DNA from: Actinoplanes liguriensis | GTDB taxonomy: Bacteria; Actinomycetota; Actinomycetes; Mycobacteriales; Micromonosporaceae | Assembly (NCBI GenBank): GCA_000715855.1 | Contig: KL571217.1 | Location: 1-13,029 of the forward strand | Direction: 5' to 3' | DNA length: 13,029 bases | Shown: one piece after another, positions 1 to 6,719 of the stretch | Numbering within the stretch: the stretch's first letter is position 1 | How the letters are laid out: every line of letters begins with the position of its first letter | Made by a program: the position numbers and the translations under genes | Notes under the pieces: model-generated | Told to the model about the DNA's origin: nothing | Seen by the model: the letters and a program-made list of their open reading frames with translations, nothing else | The model's database searches: none

Positions 1-18
1 TTCTCGTCGCCCGCTCCA
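1..18 (+). tRNA. 3' end of a tRNA gene, probably tRNA-Gly (partial, cut by window edge)
   Basis: The first 18 bases have the layout of a tRNA 3' end. Two bases finish the T loop, CTCGT (3-7) is the 3' strand of the T stem, CGCCCGC (8-14) is the 3' strand of the acceptor stem, T15 is the discriminator and CCA (16-18) is encoded. A GCGGGCG 5' acceptor strand and a U discriminator are typical of bacterial tRNA-Gly, which is why I name glycine. The anticodon lies outside the window, so the isoacceptor is unknown. tRNA 3' ends are common attachment sites for integrative elements, which matters for the disordered sequence that follows. Confidence 0.72.
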
Positions 19-502
19 CCGCATCAGCCCTGTTCAGAGGGATTTCTCTGGCCGGGAGCCCTGCTGTCACCTACCGGGTGATCTTGCAATCGTCAGGGTT
101 CAGGCGAGCCCAGTGGCGTCGATGATTGGCCTTGGATCTGCCGCTCTTCGGCGATCCACTTGCCCACAAGCCTGCGTTCTCGCGGACCCGGTCGAGGGCC
201 GCGCGGCGGTAGATCAATGCTGCCGGCACTCCCACTTCGGCGCCGGTCGCTTACGACACGGCCGATTTCCTCAGTACGCGGCTTGCGCGTCGACTTCGCA
301 CCGCCGCGGCGCCGCGAGTTCGGCCGGGCGAAGTCCGACGACGGTGATCAGCACCACGTGCCGGGGTGGTATCTGCTCGCCCAGAGCAGCACCGGCAGAT
401 TGGCGATGATCAGGGCAGGCGCGGCGGTCGATTCGGTCCGGGTGGCCCGGTCCGGGTCAGCGCCCGTCCGCGGCGTCCGGCACGGACGGCATGCGCGCTC
501 CT
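19..502. other. Gene-poor stretch downstream of the tRNA; possible coding remnants on the minus strand
   Basis: I see no complete gene here. Open frames on both strands are short, rich in Arg, Pro and Ser, and mutually inconsistent. On the minus strand, short runs look protein-like but are broken by stops and frame changes. About 185-255 reads GVPAALIYRRAALDRVREN after an in-frame TAA, and a neighbouring frame at about 115-175 reads VGKWIAEERQIQGQ before a stop. This could be the debris of a gene lost from an element inserted at the tRNA, but I cannot name the family. A minus-strand hairpin near 464-489 is listed separately. Confidence 0.4.
464..489 (-). terminator. Candidate terminator hairpin of the AraC-family gene
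   Basis: CCGTCCG (464-470) and CGGACGG (483-489) form a perfect 7-bp GC stem with a 12-nt loop. It begins 14 nt past the stop of the minus-strand regulator gene. There is no T-tract, as is usual for high-GC actinomycete terminators, so this is a structural guess. Confidence 0.35.
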
Positions 503-1324
503 TCAGCCAGGTGAGCCCGGGACATCCTCCTGCCTCTCGATCCGATCGGACGCCGTAGATCGGCCCCTGACCGGCGGGGGCGCATCGGGACCGGCCAGCA
601 GGCGGCGCAGGGCGGCCGGTGGGGAGCCGGTCTCGGCGCGGATCGCGCGGGTCATGTGGGCCTGATCGGCGAAGCCGGCCCGGACGGCGACCGCCGCCAG
701 GGCGACCCCGCGGTCGGACATCAGGTGATCGACGGCCGCGCGGACCCGCAGCCTGCGCCGGTACGCACTCAGGGTGGAGCCCGTCACCTGGCGGAACGAG
801 CGGGACAGGTGCCACGGGGACCAGCCCGTCGCCCCGGCCAGCCCGGTCAGGTCCAGGGCCGGGTCGGTGTGCAGCAACTCGCGCACGCCTTCGACCACCG
901 GATGCGCCGCCCGCGGTGGCCGGGCGCCCGGGAGCAGCGCGGCCAGCAGCTCCCCCACCAGGTCGGGACGCTCCGGCGGCGGGGCCGCGAGCAGGTGGCG
1001 GTGGATCAGGTCGGCGCGGGCGGAGACGTGGACGGGGCCGCCGTGGGCGATGCGGTCGGCCAGCTCCGGCGGGACGGTCAGCGAGGTGCACACGTCGCCG
1101 CCGCGGGGGTGCGCGATCCGCTGGGTCTCGCCGGGGAGCTGCGCATAACCGGTGGTGACGTCGGCCAGGGCGGCGCGGCCGGCGACGTGGCGGAGGAACA
1201 CGCCGCGACGCACGAGCACGATCGCGGCGGCGGCGACCGGCTCCTCGGCGGTGTGCCCACCGGCGCAGCGGACCGCGGTGGCGGCGACCCAGCCGGTCGT
1301 CAGCAGCGCCCGGAAGTCAAGCAT
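503..1324 (-). CDS. AraC-family transcriptional regulator
   Basis: A 273-aa DNA-binding regulator counted from ATG 1324. An in-frame TTG ten codons upstream (1354) is possible, but it would overlap the putative operator. The N-terminal half is a small cupin-like sensory domain with a GETQRIAHPRGGDVCTSL segment (about residues 65-82), often seen in actinobacterial AraC proteins. The C-terminal half holds the two helix-turn-helix units: the first around 159-181 (LAGATGWSPWHLSRSFRQVT) and the second around 205-235, with the family signature AGFADQAHMTRAIRAETG and a P..LR end. About 25 low-complexity residues follow the second unit. It is divergent from the DUF1579-like gene with 74 bp between starts, so it probably controls that gene and itself. 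The ligand is unknown. Confidence 0.88.
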   Translation of the reverse strand: MLDFRALLTTGWVAATAVRCAGGHTAEEPVAAAAIVLVRRGVFLRHVAGRAALADVTTGYAQLPGETQRIAHPRGGDVCTSLTVPPELADRIAHGGPVHVSARADLIHRHLLAAPPPERPDLVGELLAALLPGARPPRAAHPVVEGVRELLHTDPALDLTGLAGATGWSPWHLSRSFRQVTGSTLSAYRRRLRVRAAVDHLMSDRGVALAAVAVRAGFADQAHMTRAIRAETGSPPAALRRLLAGPDAPPPVRGRSTASDRIERQEDVPGSPG

Positions 1325-1351
1325 GCGGCCGACCGTAGCGACGGGGTACGA

Positions 1352-1366
1352 CAAGAACGTTCAAGA
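1352..1366. promoter_or_regulatory. Putative AraC-type operator between divergent genes
   Basis: CAAGA occurs at 1352-1356 and again at 1362-1366, a 10-bp repeat period (one helical turn), as expected for a two-HTH AraC protein on one DNA face. The centre also contains the 8-bp palindrome GAACGTTC (1355-1362). It is the only A/T-richer patch in the 74-bp intergenic region and lies 28 bp from the regulator's ATG and 32 bp from the DUF1579-like ATG. The binding role is inferred. Confidence 0.35.
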
Positions 1367-1398
1367 CCGGGTCGGCGGCGCGCGGGCAGGCTGACGGC

Positions 1399-1896
1399 AT
1401 GACACTTCTCGATGAGCTCGCGGCTGATCGCCCGTACGGCGAAATGGGTCTTTATGGTGGTTTGATCGGTAGCTGGGACGTGGCCAACCGCTATCGGCTG
1501 CCGGACCGCACGTGGACCGCGGGAACCGTGGTGTGGACGTTCGGCTGGGTGCTTGCCGGGCGAGCGGTGCAGGACGTCATGTGGTTCACCGCGCCCGGGC
1601 CGGACGGGTATCCGGTGCGAAAAACGGGCAGCACGATGCGGCTCCACGACCCGGAGGCGGGGCACTGGCACATCGTGTGGTTCTCGCCGCTGGGCCGGAT
1701 CTGGACCCTGATCGGCCGCCCGGGCGACGACGGCGACATCGTCCAGGAGGGGCGGCAGACCGACGGGACGACGGTCCGATGGTTGTTCACGGACGTCACG
1801 GAGGAGAGTTTCCGCTGGCTGGGCTACATCTCGACGGACGACGGCGAGACGTGGGAGCTGGAACAGGAGATGCTCGCCCGCCGCCGCGACGGCTAG
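1399..1896 (+). CDS. DUF1579-like conserved hypothetical protein
   Basis: A 165-aa soluble protein without a signal peptide or membrane segments. The layout matches the DUF1579/lipocalin-like group: GLIGSWDV near residues 21-28, a glycine and aromatic-rich beta pattern (TAGTVVWTFGWVLAGRAVQD, 40-59), then strands ending in STDDGETWELEQEMLARR. Such proteins are predicted small beta-barrels and usually have no known reaction. ATG 1399 is preceded only by a weak GCAGG ribosome-binding site. The divergent AraC regulator probably controls it. Its TAG stop shares the CTAG at 1893-1896 with the ancestral stop of the convergent AIPR gene, so there is no room for a terminator between them. Confidence 0.75.
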   Translation: MTLLDELAADRPYGEMGLYGGLIGSWDVANRYRLPDRTWTAGTVVWTFGWVLAGRAVQDVMWFTAPGPDGYPVRKTGSTMRLHDPEAGHWHIVWFSPLGRIWTLIGRPGDDGDIVQEGRQTDGTTVRWLFTDVTEESFRWLGYISTDDGETWELEQEMLARRRDG

Positions 1897-2140
1897 GCGC
1901 CCAGCACTGCGGCCTTCACAGCGTCGGCGAAGCGGCGGTTGCGGACCATCTCGCCGAGGGGCACGCCGGCCGCCGACTCCGCCTTGATGATGCGATCGAA
2001 ATCGGGCAGCAGAGCCAGCACCGTCCGCTCCGCGGCGCTCGGGTCCCAGAGCAGGCCGAGCAATTTCTGACACTGCGCCCTCGCCGCTTTCGGGGCGGCC
2101 GGCAGCCTGTCCGGCCCGAGCGTCTGCCAGCGCAGAGCGG
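1893..2140 (-). pseudogene. Displaced C-terminal segment of the AIPR protein
   Basis: This frame encodes a normal-looking protein end: QTLGPDRLPAAPKAARAQ, then LLGLLWDPSAAERTVLALLP, then DFDRIIKAESAAGVPLGEMV, ending KAAVLGA. Deleting one 14-bp repeat unit joins it smoothly to residue 495 of the AIPR protein (HLLAALRW then QTLGPD), giving exactly 572 codons plus stop. It has no ribosome-binding site or start of its own, so it is untranslated unless the repeat contracts. The TAG stop (1893-1895) overlaps the convergent DUF1579-like stop inside CTAG. Confidence 0.8.
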
Positions 2141-3625
2141 CCAGCGCAGAGCGGCCAGCAGGTGGTAGCGCGCCGGGCGGAGGCCGGAAGGAATCCGGCG
2201 GGTCCGCAGCAGCCACTCGATGCGGTAGTGCGCCGCGGCGGCCACGTAGTACGGATCGGGCAACTGGCCCGGCTGGAACAGGTCGTCGCGGCGCTTCGTC
2301 GTCAGGTCTCGGTAGTGGGCGGTGCCGTGCGGCTCGCCGAGGAACATCGCGGCGTACGCCCGGGTCAGCTGACCGCGATTGACCACCCGGGTCTTCTCCA
2401 CGTCCGGCCGGGTCGCGTACTGCTTGGAGCGCCGCTCATACCAGAGGCGGTGCGGCTTCTCCTGCGCCTCGAACCAGTCCTCGAGACCGCGGTGAAAGTC
2501 CTCACGGACCGAAAGCTCCTCCTCGCTGACCGCGGTCTGCCGGTTGGTGGCGGCGATGATCCCGGTGATCACCTCCTCCTCGGTGCTGTGCACGATCCGG
2601 ACGCTGACCTGCACATGGTCGGTCAGCCGCTCCCGCTCGTCGAAGAGCACGTGACAGGTCTGGCAGCCGTTGACCACCTGGAAGTCGCGGATCCGCACCT
2701 CGTCGCCGACCACACCGAGCCCGCGCGTGACGATCGTGATGCCGTTGTTCAGCACCGCGAACCGCCGGCTGGCCGCCGCGTCCCTGACCGTCTCGCGGAT
2801 CTGCCCGTTGACCGCGTTGTAGCCCTGGAAGTCGCGGACGTTCTCGTGGAACAGCGCCTTGCGGATGTGCCCGGTCGGGTCGGTGAGCACCTTGGTGACC
2901 AACTCCGTCGCCGGGATCAGGCCGAACAGTGACTGCTCGACGCCGGGCATCCGGGGCAGCGCGAGCTTCTTGGGCATCTCGAAGTTCGCCGCAACCGCCT
3001 GGGTGGCCCGCCGGTACAGCTCGCACAGCTCGTCACGGGTCACGCAGCGCACGTCGACCGCGTCGAAACGCTCGGTGCGGGTCAGCGCCTTCTCCGCCGA
3101 GGCAGCCTTGCGGTGCAGCAGGACAGCGACCTGATTGCCGGTGGAGACGTAACGGACGTGCAGCCGGGGCCGGCCGCCGGAGAACTTCGCGATGTTGGCG
3201 TACAGAGCGTCCAGACAACCGCGCAGATTCTCGATGTCGGCAGAGGCCGGGTAGGACATCTCGGCCTTGACGACCAGTTGGGCGAGGTTGTCGGCGAGGT
3301 CGGAGATGACCTTCGCCTCGAACCGCGGACTGGTCTTCGCCTGCACCACGATGATGTGCACGTCGAGCTGCTTGGCCTGGTCGGCGACGGCTCGGACATC
3401 AGCCTCGTCCCGATACAGCTCACCGTTGACCATGATGCCGAACGCGTCGATGCCGAGGTCGCCGCCGCCGCCCATCCGGAACTGGCCGGGGTCGAACTCG
3501 CTCTCGTAGAACGAGCTGAGCACGCAGAAGCCGGCGAACGCCTCGAACGCCTCGTCCTCCCGGAGTGCGCCCAGATCGTGATCGGCCTGGAAACGTTGCA
3601 TCAGGCTCTCGATGACGATGTCCAT
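1916..3625 (-). CDS. AIPR-family protein with PD-(D/E)XK-like N-terminus, frameshifted near its C-terminus
   Basis: As it stands the gene encodes 569 aa from ATG 3625. AGGAG sits 5 nt upstream and the ATG overlaps the previous stop (TGATG), so this start is preferred over longer in-frame options. Residues 20-100 carry a restriction-endonuclease-like pattern: E28, GID at 58-60 and VVQAK at 93-97 (D60, Q95, K97). The AIPR core follows: VLNNGIT (291-297), VVNGCQT (317-323) and ATNRQTAV (359-366). AIPR proteins are linked to abortive infection and phage resistance; nuclease activity is my inference. From residue 496 the reading is wrong: a 14-bp tandem duplication (2126-2159) shifts the frame into an Arg/Cys/Ser-rich tail. 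The true C-terminus lies in another frame ending at 1893. The gene is the last of a coupled three-gene operon. Confidence 0.85.
   Translation of the reverse strand: MDIVIESLMQRFQADHDLGALREDEAFEAFAGFCVLSSFYESEFDPGQFRMGGGGDLGIDAFGIMVNGELYRDEADVRAVADQAKQLDVHIIVVQAKTSPRFEAKVISDLADNLAQLVVKAEMSYPASADIENLRGCLDALYANIAKFSGGRPRLHVRYVSTGNQVAVLLHRKAASAEKALTRTERFDAVDVRCVTRDELCELYRRATQAVAANFEMPKKLALPRMPGVEQSLFGLIPATELVTKVLTDPTGHIRKALFHENVRDFQGYNAVNGQIRETVRDAAASRRFAVLNNGITIVTRGLGVVGDEVRIRDFQVVNGCQTCHVLFDERERLTDHVQVSVRIVHSTEEEVITGIIAATNRQTAVSEEELSVREDFHRGLEDWFEAQEKPHRLWYERRSKQYATRPDVEKTRVVNRGQLTRAYAAMFLGEPHGTAHYRDLTTKRRDDLFQPGQLPDPYYVAAAAHYRIEWLLRTRRIPSGLRPARYHLLAALRWPLCAGRRSGRTGCRPPRKRRGRSVRNCSACSGTRAPRSGRCWLCCPISIASSRRSRRPACPSARWSATAASPTL
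2126..2159. repeat. 14-bp tandem duplication that breaks the AIPR reading frame
   Basis: The unit GCCAGCGCAGAGCG is present twice without mismatch (2126-2139 and 2140-2153), followed by a partial third copy, GCCAGC (2154-2159). Because 14 is not a multiple of 3, the extra unit shifts the minus-strand frame. Slipped-strand loss of one unit would restore it. Confidence 0.92.
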
Positions 3626-4335
3626 CAATACTCCTGGCCCTGGGCGCGGACGAGGACTTCCTCCTCGGTCAGAGCGCTGCTGGGATGGTGGGAGAGGCAC
3701 ATCGGGGTGACGATGCGACGGAACGGCAAGCCTTCCGAGACCGCGTAGAACTGGCCGGCCCTCAGCCGCGAGATGTCCAGCACCGCGCTGCCCTTGGCCT
3801 GGGCCACCTCACGGGCGGCGGCAATCTGGGTCGGGCTGTTCAGGAATCCGTAGAACTGGGTCGCGGCATTGCCCACGATCCGGTTGTGGATGCCCTTCGG
3901 CGCCTGGGTGGCAAAGATCAGGCCGAGACCGTACTTCCGGGCCTGGCTGGCCAGCGCGAGGGTGCTTTCGGTGCAGGCGGTGGCTCCGGTGGACGGCGCG
4001 AAGTTCTGGGCCTCGTCCATCACGAACAGACCGCCCAGTGGACGGTCCCCGGCCGGGTTCCGCTTGATCCAGGCGAAGAGCGCCATCTGCAACTGGTTCA
4101 CGAAACTGCGCCGCTGCTCGTCACCCGGCAGCCCGATCAGGCTGATCACCGAGATCCGGGCGGTCCGCCCCGGCGCCGGGGTGAGCAGGACGCCCGGGTC
4201 CAGCGGCACCCCCGCGCCACCGAACAGCGGATCGTTGATCATCGCGGCCTGGAGTGTCCAGGCCATGTCGGCGGCCAGCTCGCGGGCCCGGCCGAACGCG
4301 GCCGCCTCCTCCGGCAGGTCGTTCAGCAGCTCCAC
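3625..4335 (-). CDS. HerA-like ATPase, C-terminal fragment (Walker B half of a split gene)
   Basis: Encodes the second half of a HerA/DUF87 hexameric DNA-translocase domain. The nominal GTG at 4335 gives 236 aa, but coherent coding continues upstream in this frame to about 4480, so the GTG is probably internal to the old gene. Visible elements are SVISLIGLPGDEQRRSFVNQ (about 62-81), the Walker B strand LFVMDEAQ (103-110) and the sensor stretch IFATQAPKGIHNRIVGNAA (140-158). The matching Walker A lies in the other fragment, so this piece cannot bind ATP alone. The end, VRAQGQEY, overlaps the AIPR start by one base (TGATG). The break upstream looks like a frameshift plus loss of roughly 20 codons. 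Confidence 0.85.
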   Translation of the reverse strand: MELLNDLPEEAAAFGRARELAADMAWTLQAAMINDPLFGGAGVPLDPGVLLTPAPGRTARISVISLIGLPGDEQRRSFVNQLQMALFAWIKRNPAGDRPLGGLFVMDEAQNFAPSTGATACTESTLALASQARKYGLGLIFATQAPKGIHNRIVGNAATQFYGFLNSPTQIAAAREVAQAKGSAVLDISRLRAGQFYAVSEGLPFRRIVTPMCLSHHPSSALTEEEVLVRAQGQEY

Positions 4336-6719
4336 GAAGTCCGGCAGTTCCTCACCACCGTGCCGGGCGAAGTGCTCCAGGGCCAGGCGCAGGACGGCCC
4401 GGCCCCGGTCCGCCTTCGCGGTGTTGCCCTCGGTGCGGGCCCGCGGCGCCAGCGCGGCGACGGCGCTGTCCAGCGCGAGACCCGCAGGCTCAGCGGCCGG
4501 CCGGACTCACGCCGCGGTGTCCAGACCACCACGTCGGCGCCGGCCAGATAGTCTGCCGCCCGTTTCTGATCACCCGCTCGCCAGGCCGGCGGCGGTTCCG
4601 GCCAGGGGTCGCCGAGGCGGGCCAGATCGTTGTTCGGATCGAGCACGATCGTGGAGACTCCGCGCAGGGCGCACTCCTCGACCAAGCGCCGGACGAGCAC
4701 GGTCTTGCCGGAACCCGATCCGGCGAAGATCGCAACATGCTTCCGGAGAGATTCAAGACCGAGATTGACGGTACGGCCGGTCTCCGGGACCGTCCCGAGC
4801 ATCAGGCTCGCCGGATCGGCCGCGGCCTCGGCCGGCCCGCTCCGGAACGTGTCCACGGGCTTCGGCGGCGTCGGTTCCCCGGCCGGCTGCGGCCCGTCGT
4901 CCGGTGGCGGCCCGAACACCAGGCGGAACAGGGTGGTCCGGCCGGCCGGTCGAGTCGACCGCAACCAGCCAGGCAGCGCCGGGTCGTTCTCCTCCAGCAG
5001 AACGGCCAGCGCGGCGTACGCCCGCAGGTCGTCCTCCTCGATCGAGGTCAGCACGCCGCCGGAGGCGAGGAACTCCTCCCGGACCCTGCGGCTGACCGGC
5101 CCGGTGGGCCAGGCCGGGTTGCGCAGCAGGACGGCCCGGCGCTTGTCGATGTCCGGCGCTAGCTGCACCAGCTGGCTGAACCGCCCCAACCGGGCCTGCA
5201 CCGCGCGGTAGTGGCCGTGCGAGATCCCGCGGAAGTACCAGTGCGCCTCGTCCTCGGTCTCCTCGTCGAGGGTCTCGGAGAGGCAGGCGTGCATCGACGG
5301 GCTGCCCTCCTGCCCGGGGACCACCTTGAAGCGGCCCCGGCTGCCGCCCTGCTCGATCGTCCAGGCGCGGAGACCGGCACTGATCAGCCGGGACATCTCC
5401 GCGTCCTCGGTAGCCGGGGCGAGCGCCGCGCCGACCTCCGCCTCCTCGCGCAGCCGGGTGAACCGCTCAGCTATCGCCGCCACCCGGGACGCATCGTCCG
5501 GAGCGGAGACAACCGGCTCCGCCGGAGGCGGCACCCGCAGGTCGGCGAGCGGGACGACCTCGTCGCGCTCCAGGCAGACCCGGATGTGATCGTCGACCCG
5601 CTGGAGCAGGGAGCGCGGCGTGAAGTCGAGCGCCGTGTCGAATGCCTCCGGAAGCACCGGCCAGGTCGGATAGGGCGGCTGGAACCCGGCGTTCTCGAAG
5701 AACGGATCGAATCGTTTGGTGACCAGCTCCCGTCCGACCTCGGCCGAGGGCAGCCGGCTCAGCCGGGCCTCGACCCGGAACCGGCCCGGCACCGACGGCA
5801 ACGACCCCGCCGTGATCAGATTCCACGACGAGGGCAGACAGGCCACCACGGTCACCGTGCGGCTGAGGGTCTGGCGGAGTTCCATCAAGCCGCGGCCCAG
5901 ATCGGCCGCGAGTGCGACCGGCTCGATCGTCTCACCGGAGCCGTCCGCGACCGCGGACTTCCGGGCCTGGGCGAAGATCGTGTCGACCTGGTCGACCGCG
6001 AACATGGCCGGGCCGGTGAGCGCCACGAGACGGGAGATCAGACCCGCGATCGTCTGCGGTGGTGGCGACAGTGGCAGCCCCCAGCGCATCCGGTCCGCCG
6101 AGTCGTCCTCGCCCGCCCCGGTCAGCCAGGCCTCGCCGAGGTCGGCGATGGCGTCGTCGGACGCACCCAACATGACCAGGGCTCGGAGGACGAACCGGCA
6201 TTCCCGGCCGGTCTCCGGATCCACCCGGCGGACGGCCGACACGAACGTGTCCAAGTCCTCCCGGGTCAGGACGCCCCGGCCCCGGATCCGCAGACGCAGG
6301 TCACTCGGAATGCGGGCGAGCTCGCTCAGCCGGTCCAGCAGGACGGCGAGCTGGGTGTGCCGGTAGGAACCGGAACGTCGCAGGCCGCGCAGCAGGGTAT
6401 GCACCAGGCTCGGCCAGAAGGAGCGGCCGTCGGTGATGCCGAGCAGGAAGAAGTAGCCGTGTCCGGCGCGCTGTACCTGCTCCCGGGCCCAGCGCACGAG
6501 GTGGGTCTTTCCCGCGCCCTGCCGACCTTCCACGACCAGGCCGATCGGGCTCCGGCCGGTGCTCGCCGCTTCCTGGAAGGCGCGGAGCACCGCCGCCCCG
6601 GCCTCGCCGTTCAGCTCGTCGATGTGGATGTCGAGCGGTGTCCAGACGTCGTCCTCGGTCGGCGCCCAGTCGAGTCTGCGCAACTCGGTGAGGGCCCGCC
6701 GCGCCCCGGCCTCGATCAC
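4323..6719 (-). CDS. Two-ATPase protein: AAA/STAND-type domain plus HerA Walker A half (truncated by frameshift)
   Basis: 798 aa from a GTG at 6719 that overlaps the upstream stop by 4 bp (GTGA). The N-terminal module is an ORC/STAND-like P-loop NTPase: Walker A GRQGAGKT (65-72) and Walker B-like MFAVDQVD (239-246). A helical middle region follows (about 400-620), then a HerA/DUF87 domain opening with AGSGSGKT (666-673) and IVLDPNNDLARLGDPW (691-706). The genuine sequence ends about residue 745 (GRPLSL). The last 50 or so residues are out of frame and Arg/Ser/Trp-rich. The HerA Walker B half is in the next frame (3625 to about 4480). Family members carry a stretch of about 20 residues, often with PLPDF and DDPDEF, where the break occurs. 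HerA motors drive DNA translocation beside nucleases; as read here the HerA domain would be inactive. Confidence 0.85.
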   Translation of the reverse strand: MIEAGARRALTELRRLDWAPTEDDVWTPLDIHIDELNGEAGAAVLRAFQEAASTGRSPIGLVVEGRQGAGKTHLVRWAREQVQRAGHGYFFLLGITDGRSFWPSLVHTLLRGLRRSGSYRHTQLAVLLDRLSELARIPSDLRLRIRGRGVLTREDLDTFVSAVRRVDPETGRECRFVLRALVMLGASDDAIADLGEAWLTGAGEDDSADRMRWGLPLSPPPQTIAGLISRLVALTGPAMFAVDQVDTIFAQARKSAVADGSGETIEPVALAADLGRGLMELRQTLSRTVTVVACLPSSWNLITAGSLPSVPGRFRVEARLSRLPSAEVGRELVTKRFDPFFENAGFQPPYPTWPVLPEAFDTALDFTPRSLLQRVDDHIRVCLERDEVVPLADLRVPPPAEPVVSAPDDASRVAAIAERFTRLREEAEVGAALAPATEDAEMSRLISAGLRAWTIEQGGSRGRFKVVPGQEGSPSMHACLSETLDEETEDEAHWYFRGISHGHYRAVQARLGRFSQLVQLAPDIDKRRAVLLRNPAWPTGPVSRRVREEFLASGGVLTSIEEDDLRAYAALAVLLEENDPALPGWLRSTRPAGRTTLFRLVFGPPPDDGPQPAGEPTPPKPVDTFRSGPAEAAADPASLMLGTVPETGRTVNLGLESLRKHVAIFAGSGSGKTVLVRRLVEECALRGVSTIVLDPNNDLARLGDPWPEPPPAWRAGDQKRAADYLAGADVVVWTPRRESGRPLSLRVSRWTAPSPRWRRGPAPRATPRRRTGAGPSCAWPWSTSPGTVVRNCRTSWSC
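4470..4505 (-). other. Frame break inside the HerA domain
   Basis: Upstream of this site the coding frame is that of GTG 6719, ending ...ESGRPLSL. Downstream, coding sense resumes in the frame shared with the fragment ending at 3625, at about LALDSAVAALAPRART. That second frame has a TGA at 4507-4509, so the join must lie between there and about 4473. Sequence normally present between RPLS and AVAAL in such proteins is absent, so a deletion not divisible by three is likelier than a one-base slip. Confidence 0.7.

Noticed and set aside
36..51. Small hairpin (CAGAG / CTCTG) after the tRNA end as a terminator
   Set aside because: Only five base pairs, no T-tract; too weak to list as a feature.
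348..1091. A 247-codon minus-strand frame overlapping the AraC gene
   Set aside because: The overlapping AraC frame has clear helix-turn-helix motifs; this one is Pro/Arg/Gly-rich shadow. Its last 20 residues look hydrophobic but have no start of their own.
4470..4509. Programmed ribosomal frameshifting to join the two HerA halves
   Set aside because: I see no slippery heptamer, and homologue-like sequence seems to be missing at the join, which fits a deletion better.
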